Below are positions 1-10,028 of a DNA stretch of 64,000 bases, piece by piece. The notes beneath the pieces are model-generated. The model searched no databases. It was not told where the DNA came from and worked only from the letters and a program-made list of their open reading frames with translations. The stretch is from Zantedeschia hybrid cultivar (taxonomy: Eukaryota; Streptophyta; Magnoliopsida; Alismatales; Araceae): positions 32,988,379 to 33,052,378 of the forward strand of contig JARZZO010000003.1 of the NCBI GenBank assembly GCA_030544215.1, in the 5' to 3' direction. The stretch's first letter is position 1; each line of letters opens with the position of its first letter. Made by a program: the position numbers and the translations under genes.

Positions 1-1440
1 CTAGATCACATATTTAACGGTCGAATCATCCTAATAATCGACCGAATTTTATATCTAACGGTCGGATCTTCACGATCTCGACCTGATCTCATATCCAGCG
101 GTTGGATCATCCCGATATAGACCGAATTTCATATCTAACGGTCGGATCTTCACAATCTCGACATGATCTCATATTTAACGATCGGTTCATCATGATATTG
201 ATCGAATCGAAGATCTAACGGTCGGATCTTAATGATCTTGACCAGATCACATATTTAACGGTCGGATCATTCCGATATCAACTGAATTTCAGATCTAACG
301 GTCGGATCTTTACGATCCCGACCTGATCTCATATTTAACGGTCGGATCATCTTAGTATCGACCGAATTTCAAATCTAATGATCGGATCTTCACGATCTCG
401 ACATGATCCTATATCTTAGCGGTCAGATCATCTCGATATCGACCGAATTTCAAATCTAAAAGTCGGATCTTCATAATCTTGACCAAATCACATATTTAAC
501 GGTCGGATTATCCTGATAATCGACCGAATTCCAGATCTGACGGTTGGTTCTTCATGATCTAGACCTAATCTCATATTTAGCGGTCGGATCATCCCGATAT
601 CGACCGAATTTCAGATCTAACGGTCGGATCTTCACAATCTCGACCTGCTCTCATATTTAACGATTGGATCATCTTGATATTGACCGAATTTCAGATCTAA
701 TGGTCAAATCTTTACGATCTCGATCCGATCTTATGATCCAACGGTCGGATCATCCAGATGTCGACCAAATTCCAGATTTATTGATCAGATTTTCATGATT
801 TTGATCTCATCTTATAATCCTATGGTGTGATCGTTCTGATAATTGACCGAATTTCAGATCTAACGGTCGGATCTTCACGATCCCGACCTGATCTCATATT
901 TAACGGTCAGATCATCTTAGTATCGATTGAATTTCAGATCTAATGATCGGATCTTTACGATCTTGACACGATCTCATAATCCAGTGGTCAAATCAGCCTG
1001 ATATGGACCAAATTCCATATTTATTGATCAAATCTTCATGATTTCGATCTTATCTTATAATCCCACGGTCGGATCGTTCCGATATCGACTGAACCTCAAA
1101 TCTAACGGTTTGATCTCCATGATTGTGACCCGATCACATATTTGATGGTCATGTCTTCACGATCTTGACCCGAGTTCATAATTCAACGGTCTAATCTTCA
1201 TGATCGTGACCTAATTCTTGAATCTGATGAATGGATCATCCATATTTCAGATCTAATGGTTGGATCTTTCCAATATTGACCAGATGTTAGATCTAATAAT
1301 ATGATCCTTATGATCTTGACCTGATTTCATAATTTGACAATTTGATCATATCGATCTTGATTGTCTTCATAATCTGACAGTACGATTTTATCAAATTAGT
1401 CCATCTTCTTAAATCTAACGATTTGACTATGCTAGTCAAG
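1..1440. repeat. 80-bp dimeric minisatellite (two 40-bp half units)
   Basis: The core AACGGTCGGATC recurs about every 40 bases, with strict 80-base spacing of GTCGGATCTT at 61, 141, 221, 301 and, as ATCGGATCTT, 381. Each 80-bp unit has two related halves: one with ..GGATCTTCACGATCTCGACC.. and one with ..GGATCATCCCGATATCGACC... Order decays to the right, and after about 1200 only scattered GATC-rich remnants remain. The array runs off the left edge. It could be a local satellite or the subterminal repeat zone of a large DNA transposon; no terminal repeat is visible to decide. Confidence 0.85.
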
Positions 1441-1999
1441 ATCGTTAATCTTGTTTGATCAAATCAGTTACTCTGATTGTATTTGTTAATATCATAATGA
1501 TCTTTCGATCATAATAATTACGATTCTGGAGCACAATTTGTTATAATTGATCAAAATTCTGATCAATATTTATAGTTCCTGATGTAGTTATTAGGTTTTT
1601 ACAAATAGAAATTTTTGTCATGGTAATGCCCTTGCTCAGTGGGGCCTTATTGTAATTTGTAACATCTTTGATTAATCAAAATATCATTATTTATTATTTC
1701 CATTGTTGCACATTGTATGGTCTCTTATTTTTTTCGCACGAATTTTATGGCAATTATCAGTATTACGCATAAAGGGGTTAATCAAAGGTTTCCAGTGATT
1801 TCACTGGTGTAATTAACATCGATCGAGGTCGATGGAGAGGGGTCCAAATTCAAATCCACACGCTTGATTCGGAATCTAACTAATTATTTACGAGTCGCGA
1901 ATCAAACAAAATATCCACATCCACATCAAAACATATAAAAAAATTATTTTTATATTTTGATAAAATATCATTCCCACAGGACCCCAGTGCTGGCCTGGT
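1441..1999. other. AT-rich intergenic or intronic DNA
   Basis: No coding signal is seen. It may be intron of the HIG1-type gene ending at 4117 if that gene's earlier exons lie to the left of the window. Confidence 0.4.
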
Positions 2000-2570
2000 T
2001 GGAACCAGCTCAAACCTTGTTGGACCAGGTTGTCAAGGGGCCTGGGCCCTCCACTGCTGGACCAGATGTTCCCCAAAATACCAGGCCTAGGCTGTTCAGG
2101 AAAGAGGGCCTGTGGGGCCTTTGAAACGTGTGGACCTGGTCTGCTTGCCCAGGACCAGGGCGGGACTGGCCCGCCTTGCCGGGCAGATGGGCCCGCCCCC
2201 TTCCTCCTGTTCCGCATGGTAGGAACACGAGCAGAGAGAGAGAGAGAAAGGTGTGGGAGGGGAGAGAGGGTACCGTCCAGAGAGAGAGGGAACCCGATGT
2301 GGGAGAAGGACAGGGTGATGGGCCCTTCCTCCTGTGTACTATTCCGTGAACAGTAAACAGAGAGAGAGAGAGAGAGAGAAGGGACAATGCCAGTGGGTAG
2401 AGAGAGAGAAAAGGAGAAAGAGGGAGAGGGAATGAAAGAGGGAAGAAGGAAGACGATGGCCGGGTGAGCTGCAGCAGCGTGGCGGTGGCAGCGACCCTCC
2501 AGTGTCCCACTGGAGGTAAGGACATCCCACCCTTCTTGGGGTCTCCCTCTCCATCCAAGAGAGAACTCAC
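2000..2570. repeat. GC-rich block followed by AG-rich microsatellite
   Basis: 2000-2215 is rich in CCWGG/GGCC-like words, and 2230-2440 contains several GAGAGA tracts, including an uninterrupted one near 2360-2380. Reading frames of up to 186 codons across it are low-complexity (Ser/Leu/Pro) and look fortuitous. Similar GC-rich blocks occur in the copia leader at 38660-38970, so this may be a retrotransposon leader or LTR remnant on the minus strand. Confidence 0.5.
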
Positions 2571-2656
2571 AAATTCACTTAGAAATTCGCAATAAAAATC
2601 ACCACTACTTAGAAAGAGTCTACTACGTCATATGTTAATCCGACTCCAATTCTACT

Positions 2657-3287
2657 ACCCTACTCTAAGACGGATTTGAACATTCCTAATTAGAGGAATA
2701 TTGTGAAAAATTGCACTAAATCCCTGAACAATATAAAATCACTCTTAAACCCTTAAAAATATAGAGAACATGCTAAATGGGCTCCAAACGAGCCAAATAA
2801 AATATCTATGGACTTAAACTAAAAATAAACGGTATTAAATGGGCTGCGAATCTTATTGGCAGGTGTACGAGACCAAACCATTAGCCTATTTTGGTTAAAC
2901 TTAATGTCAATAGGAACTACACTTGAATTACGACATACGTGTTCATCGTAGATAATATCCTTTCCAGTCTTTACCCTACTCTTACGGTGGATTCAAACAT
3001 TCCTAATCAAAGGAATATTGTGACAAATCGCACTAAAACCCTGAACAATAGAAAATCACTCTTAAAATCTTAGAAAATATAGAACATGCTAAAGGGGCTC
3101 CAAATGAGCCAAATAAAATATCTATGGACTTACTGAAAATAAACGACATATCAAATGGGCTCCGAATCGTATTGGCAGGTGTATGAGACCAAACCATTAG
3201 CCTATCTTCTCTAAACTTAATGTCAGTAAGAACTACACCTGAATTACGACATACATGTTCATCGTAGATAATATCCTTTCCGTCTTT
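2657..3287. repeat. 316-bp tandem duplication, two diverged copies
   Basis: Copy 1 is 2657-2972 and copy 2 is 2973-3287. Both run from ACCCTACTCT to CCTTTCC-GTCTTT and share long stretches, for example the words around AATATCTATGGACTTA and GTGTTCATCGTAGATAAT. Scattered substitutions and small indels separate them. A minus-strand frame of 86 codons lies over copy 2 but is not kept open in copy 1, so it is unlikely to be a gene. The origin is unknown. Confidence 0.85.
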
Positions 3288-3551
3288 CCTCATAACCCAA
3301 GTCTTTCCTCATAGCCCAACATATAATCCCATGTGATATGGCAGGTCTTGCCTCTCTTTGAACTTTAAGGGGAATCACAAATTGCATGTCTTTCCACTTT
3401 AACCAGCCTGTTTTGACTCTACCTGCACCATCCTCTTAGATCTCTCCATTTTTTTGAATAATAGATCTTAACTATCGAAAATTGATGCTTTTAGGAATAT
3501 GACTATCTATTATAACCCAATCCATTAAGTGAACCCCATACTCTACTTTCA

Positions 3552-3552
<1 letters not shown>

Positions 3553-3589
<37 letters not shown>
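3553..3589. repeat. (TA)n microsatellite
   Basis: About 18 uninterrupted TA units. Confidence 0.95.
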
Positions 3590-3935
3590 CAGATATTTGT
3601 TTGCCGAATATTGGTTTAAATCACTGCAAATGGAAATAAACTAAAGACCTTCACAACAGATCTTTTCTAATTCTACTTCTATGTTGTCTAAAATTAAGCA
3701 ATTGTGATAGCCTTCTTAGGGGAGCATCAGTGCAAATCATTTTCTTATTGAGTTTTGAGGTAATATCAGAAAGTGAACTCAACTTCTGTGTTTCTGGAAT
3801 TTGTGGACCACTGAGTTAAAGAGGGCCTCTTAATTTTATAAATCTTGGTGGTGTTCATATCTGATGGTCTATTGACAGCTTATCCCCACTATATCTTTTA
3901 GCTCTCTACATCATATGAATGGGTTGTATGTCCAG

Positions 3936-4117
3936 GTGCCCTTCTTACTGCGGGCGTGCTCACAGCTGGCCTCATCAGTTTCAGACAAGGGAACTCTCAG
4001 TTGGGTCAGAAGCTAATGAGAGCTCGAGTGGTTGTTCAAGGTGCCACAGCTGCTCTCATGGTGGCTAGTGCTTATTACTATGGTGAAAGCTTCAAGCGCT
4101 CAAAGAAGACGATGTGA
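3936..4117 (+). CDS. HIG1-domain (RCF1/HIGD2-like) protein, last exon
   Basis: The exon follows a splice acceptor (TGTATGTCCAG, AG at 3934-3935) and opens in phase 1. It encodes about 60 residues ending in TGA at 4115-4117. The peptide reads GALLTAGVLTAG, then SFRQGNSQLGQKLMRARVV, then a hydrophobic stretch ending AYYYGESFKRSKKTM. The RQGNSQ..QKLMRARVVVQG block is the HIG1 signature between its two membrane helices. Family members are small inner-mitochondrial-membrane proteins that associate with respiratory supercomplexes (cytochrome bc1/oxidase). No earlier exon is recognisable between 1 and 3935, so either they lie left of the window behind a long repeat-filled intron or this is an isolated exon fragment. 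The frame is intact and a 3' UTR with polyadenylation signal follows, which favours a live gene. Confidence 0.8.
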
Positions 4118-4290
4118 GAAGTTGATTATATTTATACTTCAGCTGCCTATACTTTCACATCTTCTTCTATCTATTCATTTTGTGTAATGTTTTTCCAACA
4201 TTTTGGAATGACAATCCTTGTTGAGCAAATGCAAGTTTGCTGGGCCATGGATGAATGAATAAAGTGGCACAAACCATGTATCATCTGATT
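4118..4290 (+). promoter_or_regulatory. 3' UTR with AATAAA signal of the HIG1 gene
   Basis: T-rich sequence follows the stop codon. AATAAA at 4258-4263 sits about 140 bases downstream of the stop, a normal plant spacing. Cleavage is expected some 15-30 bases further on. Confidence 0.55.
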
Positions 4291-5404
4291 GTGTAAGTTA
4301 TCCCATGCTGCTTGCCATGGCATATTATGAGCTTGGGAGTTGACAGCATTTATAGCATGACAATGACGTTGGGAAAGCTAATCAAATGTTCTGTATCCTT
4401 CCCCCTATCCCTGTCCCAAGTTTGATAGCCAGAGATCTTATGTAACCCTAATCCTTGTTGTATGCTGATCCTTGCTGCTCAGAAACTGGATCCATTGCCA
4501 CATGTGCTGAAGTCAGATTCCAGCAGCTCAGAAGCCCATCGCATTCACTGCATCTTCCAACCAGGATCCTGCTTTCATGCTCGAAAGTGACCTTTCACTG
4601 TCTCAGCTTGGGTGCCATATTCTCATCATCATCCCATCTGCATCTCCCATGTGTTTCCTGGACCCATGATTTTTCAGGTTTAAGTGGCACCTTAGCTGTT
4701 TGAAGAAATGTATTGCTTGCCAACACCTTTATTAATTGTAGTATGTGCAAATCTGTCCCCTGTTTTAGTTAATTCTAAACTGAAGGCAGAAATTGATTTC
4801 TGGATGTCCAAGTCATATTTTCCTGGCATGCATACTATTGAAAACATCCTTCAAATGTTTTACAAAAATGTTATTTTGTGTCAAATCATATGGGATGTGA
4901 TATTAAGATCTTTTATCATAAAATATTCAAAAGAAGCACTCATTAAAATTCAATATCTGAAAGATAATATTTTTAAATTATTAGAAAGAGTGCTTATATA
5001 TGAAAACTACAAAATAAGGTCAATTATTTATAATTTTATTGAAAAAGAGATAAAAGTTCACTGCCTATAAATTCTTTTTTTTTTAAATCTTTTATTAAAA
5101 GTGGGAAAATATTATTATATCATGATATGTAGTAATGAAGATCTTTTAGTATGATGCAAAGAGGCAGTTTAGTAGATTAAAGTATAACAGATTTCCTATC
5201 TCGAATTCATAACAAGAAATCAAGCTATGCATGTCTGTTGGTATAATCATATCTATTTATGAATGCTTATTGGTATGCCCATGTATTATTACGTTGCAAA
5301 ATATTCATTGATATTTAGTGGGGTAACCATAGAAGGACTAGCGTGTGATATACAAGTTATATTGTAAAGTGGAATCCATCATGATACGAGTTCACTTATA
5401 TTTA
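4291..5404. other. Intergenic DNA without recognised genes
   Basis: A plus-strand frame at 4708-5070 (120 codons) is AT-rich, rich in Ile/Lys/Asn, and resembles nothing I know; I treat it as chance. The rest shows no coding or repeat signal. Confidence 0.4.
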
Positions 5405-5611
5405 ACTTGCTGAATTGCATGCAGTGCAGCTCAAAAATATCGTTTTTGAAAAATTTTAAGATGGGTCCCAGCATGTGTCATATATTCATACAACTTGATC
5501 TTCAATCAAATAATAAAAAACAAATTTAAAAATAAAAAAACTGAGCCTACCTTAAAAATTTTTTGATATTCTTACACTTTTTAGGCTGCATTGCATGCGG
5601 TGTAAAAAGTA
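5405..5611. mobile_element. Degenerate foldback MITE
   Basis: The left end reads ACTTGCTGAATTGCATGCAG and the right end, on the other strand, ACTTTTTACACCGCATGCAA. The two arms stay similar for about 50 bases inward (GCAGCTCAAAAA against GCAGCCTAAAAA, then TTTTTGAAAAATTTTAAG against CAAAAAATTTTTAAGG). This is a non-coding element of about 200 bp with long imperfect inverted ends. No clear target duplication is seen. Its ends resemble the MITE split by the LTR at 10492. Confidence 0.55.
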
Positions 5612-6300
5612 TTACTCTATAATAAAATTTTAAAATAATGTTTTTATATTTTGAGATGTTAATATTTTTTTTACAACTATAAATATTGAGCTCCTTTCAG
5701 ATGTTAGAATTTAAAGAAATTATGTTTTATGGCAGTGTTAGTGTCCCTTTTAGTAATTGTAGAGAACTAATGGTCCCTTTTGAATAGTCTCTAATAGGGG
5801 GTATTAAAGTCGTATCACTTATAGTATAATGCAAGGTAATATTTTTGTAAAATAATTGATGATATTTTCGGTAGTGTTTAGGAAAAATGTGAGTTTTGTC
5901 CTTCTAGAATATGAAATTTCGGAGAAGCACTCTTCCAATTATTCTGAATTTAGAGTGCTCGTATTATAAATTTTGAAAGTCTTTTATCGTTTTAGTAATT
6001 TTCTCTTATATAGGTTATTAAGACAATTTATTTGTGAAATAATTTATGATATTTTAAGTTGTGGTTTCGAAAAGATGAATTTTGCCCAGTATAAATGTGA
6101 ACTTTAGGATGGGTGACCCTTTTAGATACTTTGGACTAGCAATATCCCTGTGAGATATTTGAAAAGTTTTTGAGCTCCTTTTAACAATTTATTTATCCTA
6201 TGTATTTATATTGTGTTTTTTTTCCTCTATTATGTTAGAAAAACTTACCTGTAAAACCAACGAAGCCTTGCCGCAGTGGTTAGGCTTGTCCACAATATGC
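5612..6300. other. AT-rich non-coding DNA
   Basis: There are weak echoes of a repeated theme (GTCCCTTTTAGTAATT / GACCCTTTTAGATACT, and AATAATT-GATGATATTTT twice near 5850 and 6040), suggesting an old duplication, but no gene. Confidence 0.35.
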
Positions 6301-6624
6301 ACTCATGATACCACCAGGAGAATAACGTAGAGAGTAGGAGGAGAGGTAGAGATAGAATAATAATGTTTATTCAATAACCATCGTTACATAAACTCTCTTG
6401 TAACATGCGTTGGGTATTAGACCCCATATATAGAAGAATGATCTAGATAAATACAAACTATCATGATAACTACTACTAGAAGACAACCTTTAGATAAGAT
6501 CAAATATTAACGTGATCTCCCTTAAACTCTAAACAAACTTGGATAATCACAGCTGAAACGTGGTGTACTCCGAGTAGATCTCTCCAACCTGGGTACGGTT
6601 TTCAATTTGGATTAACATTCAACA
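6301..6624 (-). mobile_element. Short LTR with primer-binding site, antisense remnant
   Basis: Read on the minus strand, the sequence starts TGTTGAATGTTAATCC at 6624. It contains a TATATATGGGG promoter-like stretch near 6430 and a TTGAATAAACATT polyadenylation-like stretch, and ends near 6316. It is followed by TGGTATCATGAGT (6313 down to 6301), close to the TGGTATCAGAGC primer-binding site that pairs with initiator tRNA-Met. That layout is an LTR plus the start of an internal region. No coding domain follows; this is probably a truncated copia-type or TRIM element. Confidence 0.5.
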
Positions 6625-7065
6625 TATTATCTCTCTCCTTTTTAATCGAAAGTATTTACAGAGCCTCCTTAATAGAAAGAGTAAACATATCGACATTTAA
6701 ATTGATGTTTTTTCTTAATTAAAATATTTTTTCACATCGTCGTGATAGTTCCACCTTTGGGCAACTATCCTGAATCACGATAATCCTGCCTTCTCCGAAC
6801 AAGTGTTTCATATCACAATAATCAATCTTTTCTGGATAAGTATTATGAACTCGGAGATCTCACTATAGGGAGCAATAATCTCCTCATAAATCCTATTGTA
6901 TATAAGAGGTACTTAGACATGTATTCTCGTATATTTGTGAGATAAAATTTTCTTCCTATACACCTATTGAAGGTAGAATTTGAACACAAGACTTCACTTA
7001 TAAAAGAAAAGGTCAATTGCTATGGAGGTATAGGCTCTTTGGTTGCCTCTGCTATGAGCTCCATT
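6625..7065. other. Non-coding DNA, nothing recognised
   Basis: AT-rich. No open frame or repeat that I can name. Confidence 0.35.
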
Positions 7066-7292
7066 TTAATTTTGATTGGAGAATAGAAGAAGAATAAAGG
7101 CGAATAAAAAGATAATAAACTTAATTTTGCTCTGACATGCGGAATGACTTATGCCGTGCAAAATCATGTATGGGAGGAATAAGGAGAATAAGTCATTCTA
7201 CTTTAGATCCAAGAATTACTTATTCTAAAATTATCAAATCGAAACACCTCTTATTCTCCACAAAAAAACTTATTCTCCGGTCAAAGTGGCAC
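7066..7292. mobile_element. MITE, family shared with 61600-61868 (copy 1)
   Basis: The left part reads TTTTGATTGGAGAATAGAAG and the right end TATTCTCCGGTCAAAGTGGC, so the ends are inverted copies of a GCCACTTTGA..GAGAATA theme. The interior is made of TTATTCT/AGAATAA words. The same layout, reversed, occurs at 61600-61868. Non-coding. Confidence 0.5.
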
Positions 7293-7618
7293 TGTGTACA
7301 CATTCTTGGTTTAATGATTAAGCCAAGACGTAAGCTCAGCAGCCTAACAGTCCGACAGTGCAAAGGACCATCAGCCCGTCTGTACAGGTGGCACAGCGCC
7401 TGACAGTCCAAGATTTCCCGGATATTGCAACCTTGGACTATCAGGCTGTACTACCTCTTGCATCCAAGCCTAGGCTGTTTGACCTAATCTTATAGCCAAA
7501 ATATCCACATCATGTAATAGATCTCCACGTAATTTATTAAATTTGTTATGTCACTGAGATATTTTCTTCCTTCTTCATATGAAACAATGAAACACCACAA
7601 GCATTATATTTTTCATTT
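7293..7618. other. Non-coding spacer
   Basis: Moderate GC. No coding frame of substance and no repeat recognised. Confidence 0.35.
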
Positions 7619-7933
7619 GAGTAATACTTGCTGCAATGAGGGTCATTGCAGTAGGTAAATAATTATTATTTTTTAAATCTTTTTCTAAATTCGTCCTGAG
7701 GTGTCATAACCGTCCGTACAATGCAAATCGAGCTACAATATACTTTCTACTGTTCATTGGAAATCGATTTTTTATTTTTCAAATTTTTTTTAAGTTGTCC
7801 AAACAAACATTGTACTGTACAGACGATTAAGACACCTCGGGGCGGACATAGAAAAAAATATATTTTTTTATTTTTATTACCCACTGCAATGACTCTAGAT
7901 GCAGCAACAAGGTCATTGCAGCAAGTATTACTC
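7619..7933. mobile_element. Foldback MITE with long inverted repeats
   Basis: It starts GAGTAATACTTGCTGCAATG and ends CATTGCAGCAAGTATTACTC, an exact inverted match of about 20 bases. The similarity continues inward: GTCATTGCAGTAGGTAA against GTCATTGCAGTGGGTAA on the other strand, then CCTGAGGTGTCATAACCGTC against CCCGAGGTGTCTTAATCGTC. Almost the whole 315 bp can fold on itself. The 17-base word TTGTTGCTGCATCTAGA is inserted in only one arm. Target duplication is unclear (possibly TTT). A 77-codon frame inside is a by-product. Confidence 0.8.
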
Positions 7934-8027
7934 TTTCTGTTTAGACCATCTTAACAAAAATATGAAGAGGGATTGCGGATTTCCAATCCTACCCCGGATT
8001 GTTTTCAATGTTTTAAGCAGAATTAAC

Positions 8028-8270
8028 TTTTCAAGTAGGGATAACCTGATTATCTGTCGTTAAGTCAGTTAACGGATAGTCTTTTGAAGTTGATAATAAG
8101 GTAACAAATATATTTTTTTCTTGATCAAATACATCTGGTACATTAAGATTCGATTGTTAGTTTATAGGACAGTCAACGGATAATATTTTTAAACCGATAG
8201 TTTAACAGATACGATCACAAATCTACTATAGATCCGCCGAATCCGACATATTTGCATCCCTATTTTCAAG
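8028..8270. mobile_element. hAT-type MITE with perfect 8-bp target duplication
   Basis: TTTTCAAG at 8028-8035 is repeated exactly at 8263-8270. Between them a 227-bp element starts TAGGGATAACC and ends TTTGCATCCCTA. The terminal TAGGGAT..ATCCCTA and the 8-bp duplication are characteristic of hAT superfamily elements. It contains no coding sequence, so it would depend on a transposase from elsewhere. Confidence 0.85.
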
Positions 8271-8309
8271 CACCAATTTTTAAGTAAAAAAAATGAAAAA
8301 GGGAAACAA

Positions 8310-8519
8310 ATACCTGGCTTGTCATGTGACTCATCACATGCATGTCAGAGACTTGTGCAGATAATTTTGCAAACTCTGAGAATGTCTTATCTATAATATT
8401 GATTAATGGAGATGAGTCCTTTTCCGTAACTATACAAAGGGAGAGTTTGCCGACTCTCTGCACAGTTGTTCTTGCTGGAACTTTGTTATCCCTCTCTGTT
8501 GTGAGAACTTTTGAGATCT
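8310..8519 (-). CDS. Possible internal exon of an unrecognised gene
   Basis: On the minus strand a frame is open from a stop at 8519 down to a good splice donor (CAG/GTATTTG at 8310). The peptide includes KLSLCIVTEKDSSPLINIID, then KTFSEFAKLSAQVSDMH, and has a natural residue mix unlike the surrounding AT-rich noise. The hAT MITE at 8036-8262 would sit in the intron just downstream. I do not recognise the protein, and no partner exon is obvious on either side, so this may be a relic. The upstream limit is not fixed; an acceptor could lie anywhere near 8450-8519. Confidence 0.25.
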
Positions 8520-9778
8520 AGACGGTGGTGGGCGCGGTCTTCTCGCATGCTACTGCACAGAAGCCGTCTGGTCAAAAGGCTCTGCAAGGCCTGCATAGCC
8601 ACACAAGATCCTCTTGAGATGTGGGGTAGCACACTGGGAAGCCATGGAGGGACTTGTGTGTGCAGGTTCTCTGAATCTGATCAGCAAATTTTTGTTTTTT
8701 TCCTTTTCTCCAAGTTTTTGTTGGCAGGTGGAAATCTGCCAACATGTGTGTGGATGGGAGTTTCCTCTGTAAAATGCTCGCCTTGCACCTCTGGGGATGT
8801 GGTGTCCTTGGTCTCTAGGGGGAAATCTGTGAGCTTATTATACTTATTAAAAATAGGAAGCATTGCAGGCTTGATCCCTGGTCTTTAGGGTAAGAGCCTC
8901 CAGTTTTCAAGTATCGAGTTATCTGACTAAAAAAATAATAATGAGTTTTTTTTTCCATATACTCTTCAGATATATAGTATTTGTATCTATACCTCAAACT
9001 CACATATTATCATCAATACTCCTGAAATCTTCAAAATGTTACATCTATATTCTTCCCGTCAAATTTAGGTGAATTTCAACGAGATATGTCAAAAGTATGA
9101 CATAAATCATGATATCATCGGTGGTGTCGAGAGTAGAATATATATGTAAAATATTAGTGAATTTAAGGACATTTATATAAAATCATTAGATTTAAAGAGT
9201 ATAAGTGCAACTTTCTAAAGATTTTAAAAATATTGATGTTAATACATGAGAATTGGGGGTATATATACAAATATAATGTATTTGAGGAGTATATATGTAA
9301 AAAATCCAAAAATAATTATAGATCCAAGAAGGTTGCCGTGTATGCGGTATCGTCCAACTGATGTAGATTGTGCTTAGTATGACGTTTTATCCCATTGCCA
9401 ATCTTGGGTTCATCAACCGTAATTTTGGACAATTCAACATTACATGCTATTGTTGTCCTTACAATCTTATTTTCTTTATTTGAGAACGGCTACTTAAGTC
9501 TTATCACGCCATTTTGTTCTACCGAGTGTCACATTCAGATTTAAACTTTGAAAAATTATAATTGCCTTGCACGATCTACCTCACTGAGTAAGATTTGGAA
9601 CTGCCCAATGCCATGAGTTCGGTCATCCGATCAACATTCCAACATTGACTAGATGTTCCATAATTAATTTATTCCGTTTAAGTATTTGATCCTATTCATT
9701 TGTGAACAAATGATCAAAGAAGTGGTATCAGAAAACTGTTCTGTTCCACGGCAGTAAGAAATATCTCTCTTGCTTTCT

Positions 9779-9780
<2 letters not shown>
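8520..9780. other. Non-coding DNA
   Basis: A plus frame at 8511-8888 (125 codons) and its minus-strand counterpart show no recognisable motif. TTGATCCCTGG near 8872 resembles a pol III B box and may be a SINE scrap. Nothing else was seen. Confidence 0.35.

Positions 9781-9811
<31 letters not shown>
9781..9811. repeat. (TA)n microsatellite
   Basis: About 15 TA units. A (TC)n tract follows at 9862-9880. Confidence 0.95.
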
Positions 9812-9813
<2 letters not shown>

Positions 9814-9983
9814 CTTAATTTCTCGCTAAAACTAAAATCAGGACACATGGCGACTGGAGAATCTCTCTCTCTCTCTCTCTATTTATGAAGAATTACTAAA
9901 ACGAATTTCTATTTTTCCACCAAAAATAAAACATGTTTATTCATATTTGACGTTTTGCGATGCATCACACGGGCATAGAACTA

Positions 9984-9984
<1 letters not shown>

Positions 9985-10026
<42 letters not shown>
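9985..10026. repeat. (TA)n microsatellite at a MITE edge
   Basis: About 21 TA units, directly adjoining the left end of the split MITE at 10027. Confidence 0.95.

Positions 10027-10028
<2 letters not shown>

Noticed and set aside
2010..2570. 186-codon minus-strand frame and overlapping plus frames
   Set aside because: Made largely of CT/AG microsatellite translated as Ser/Leu; no recognisable domain.
4708..5070. 120-codon open frame
   Set aside because: AT-rich, biased towards Ile/Lys/Asn, no motif, no splice or promoter context.
6255..6300. SINE A box in GCCGCAGTGGTTAGGC
   Set aside because: Read on the minus strand this is better explained as the start of the internal region behind the LTR primer site at 6301-6313.
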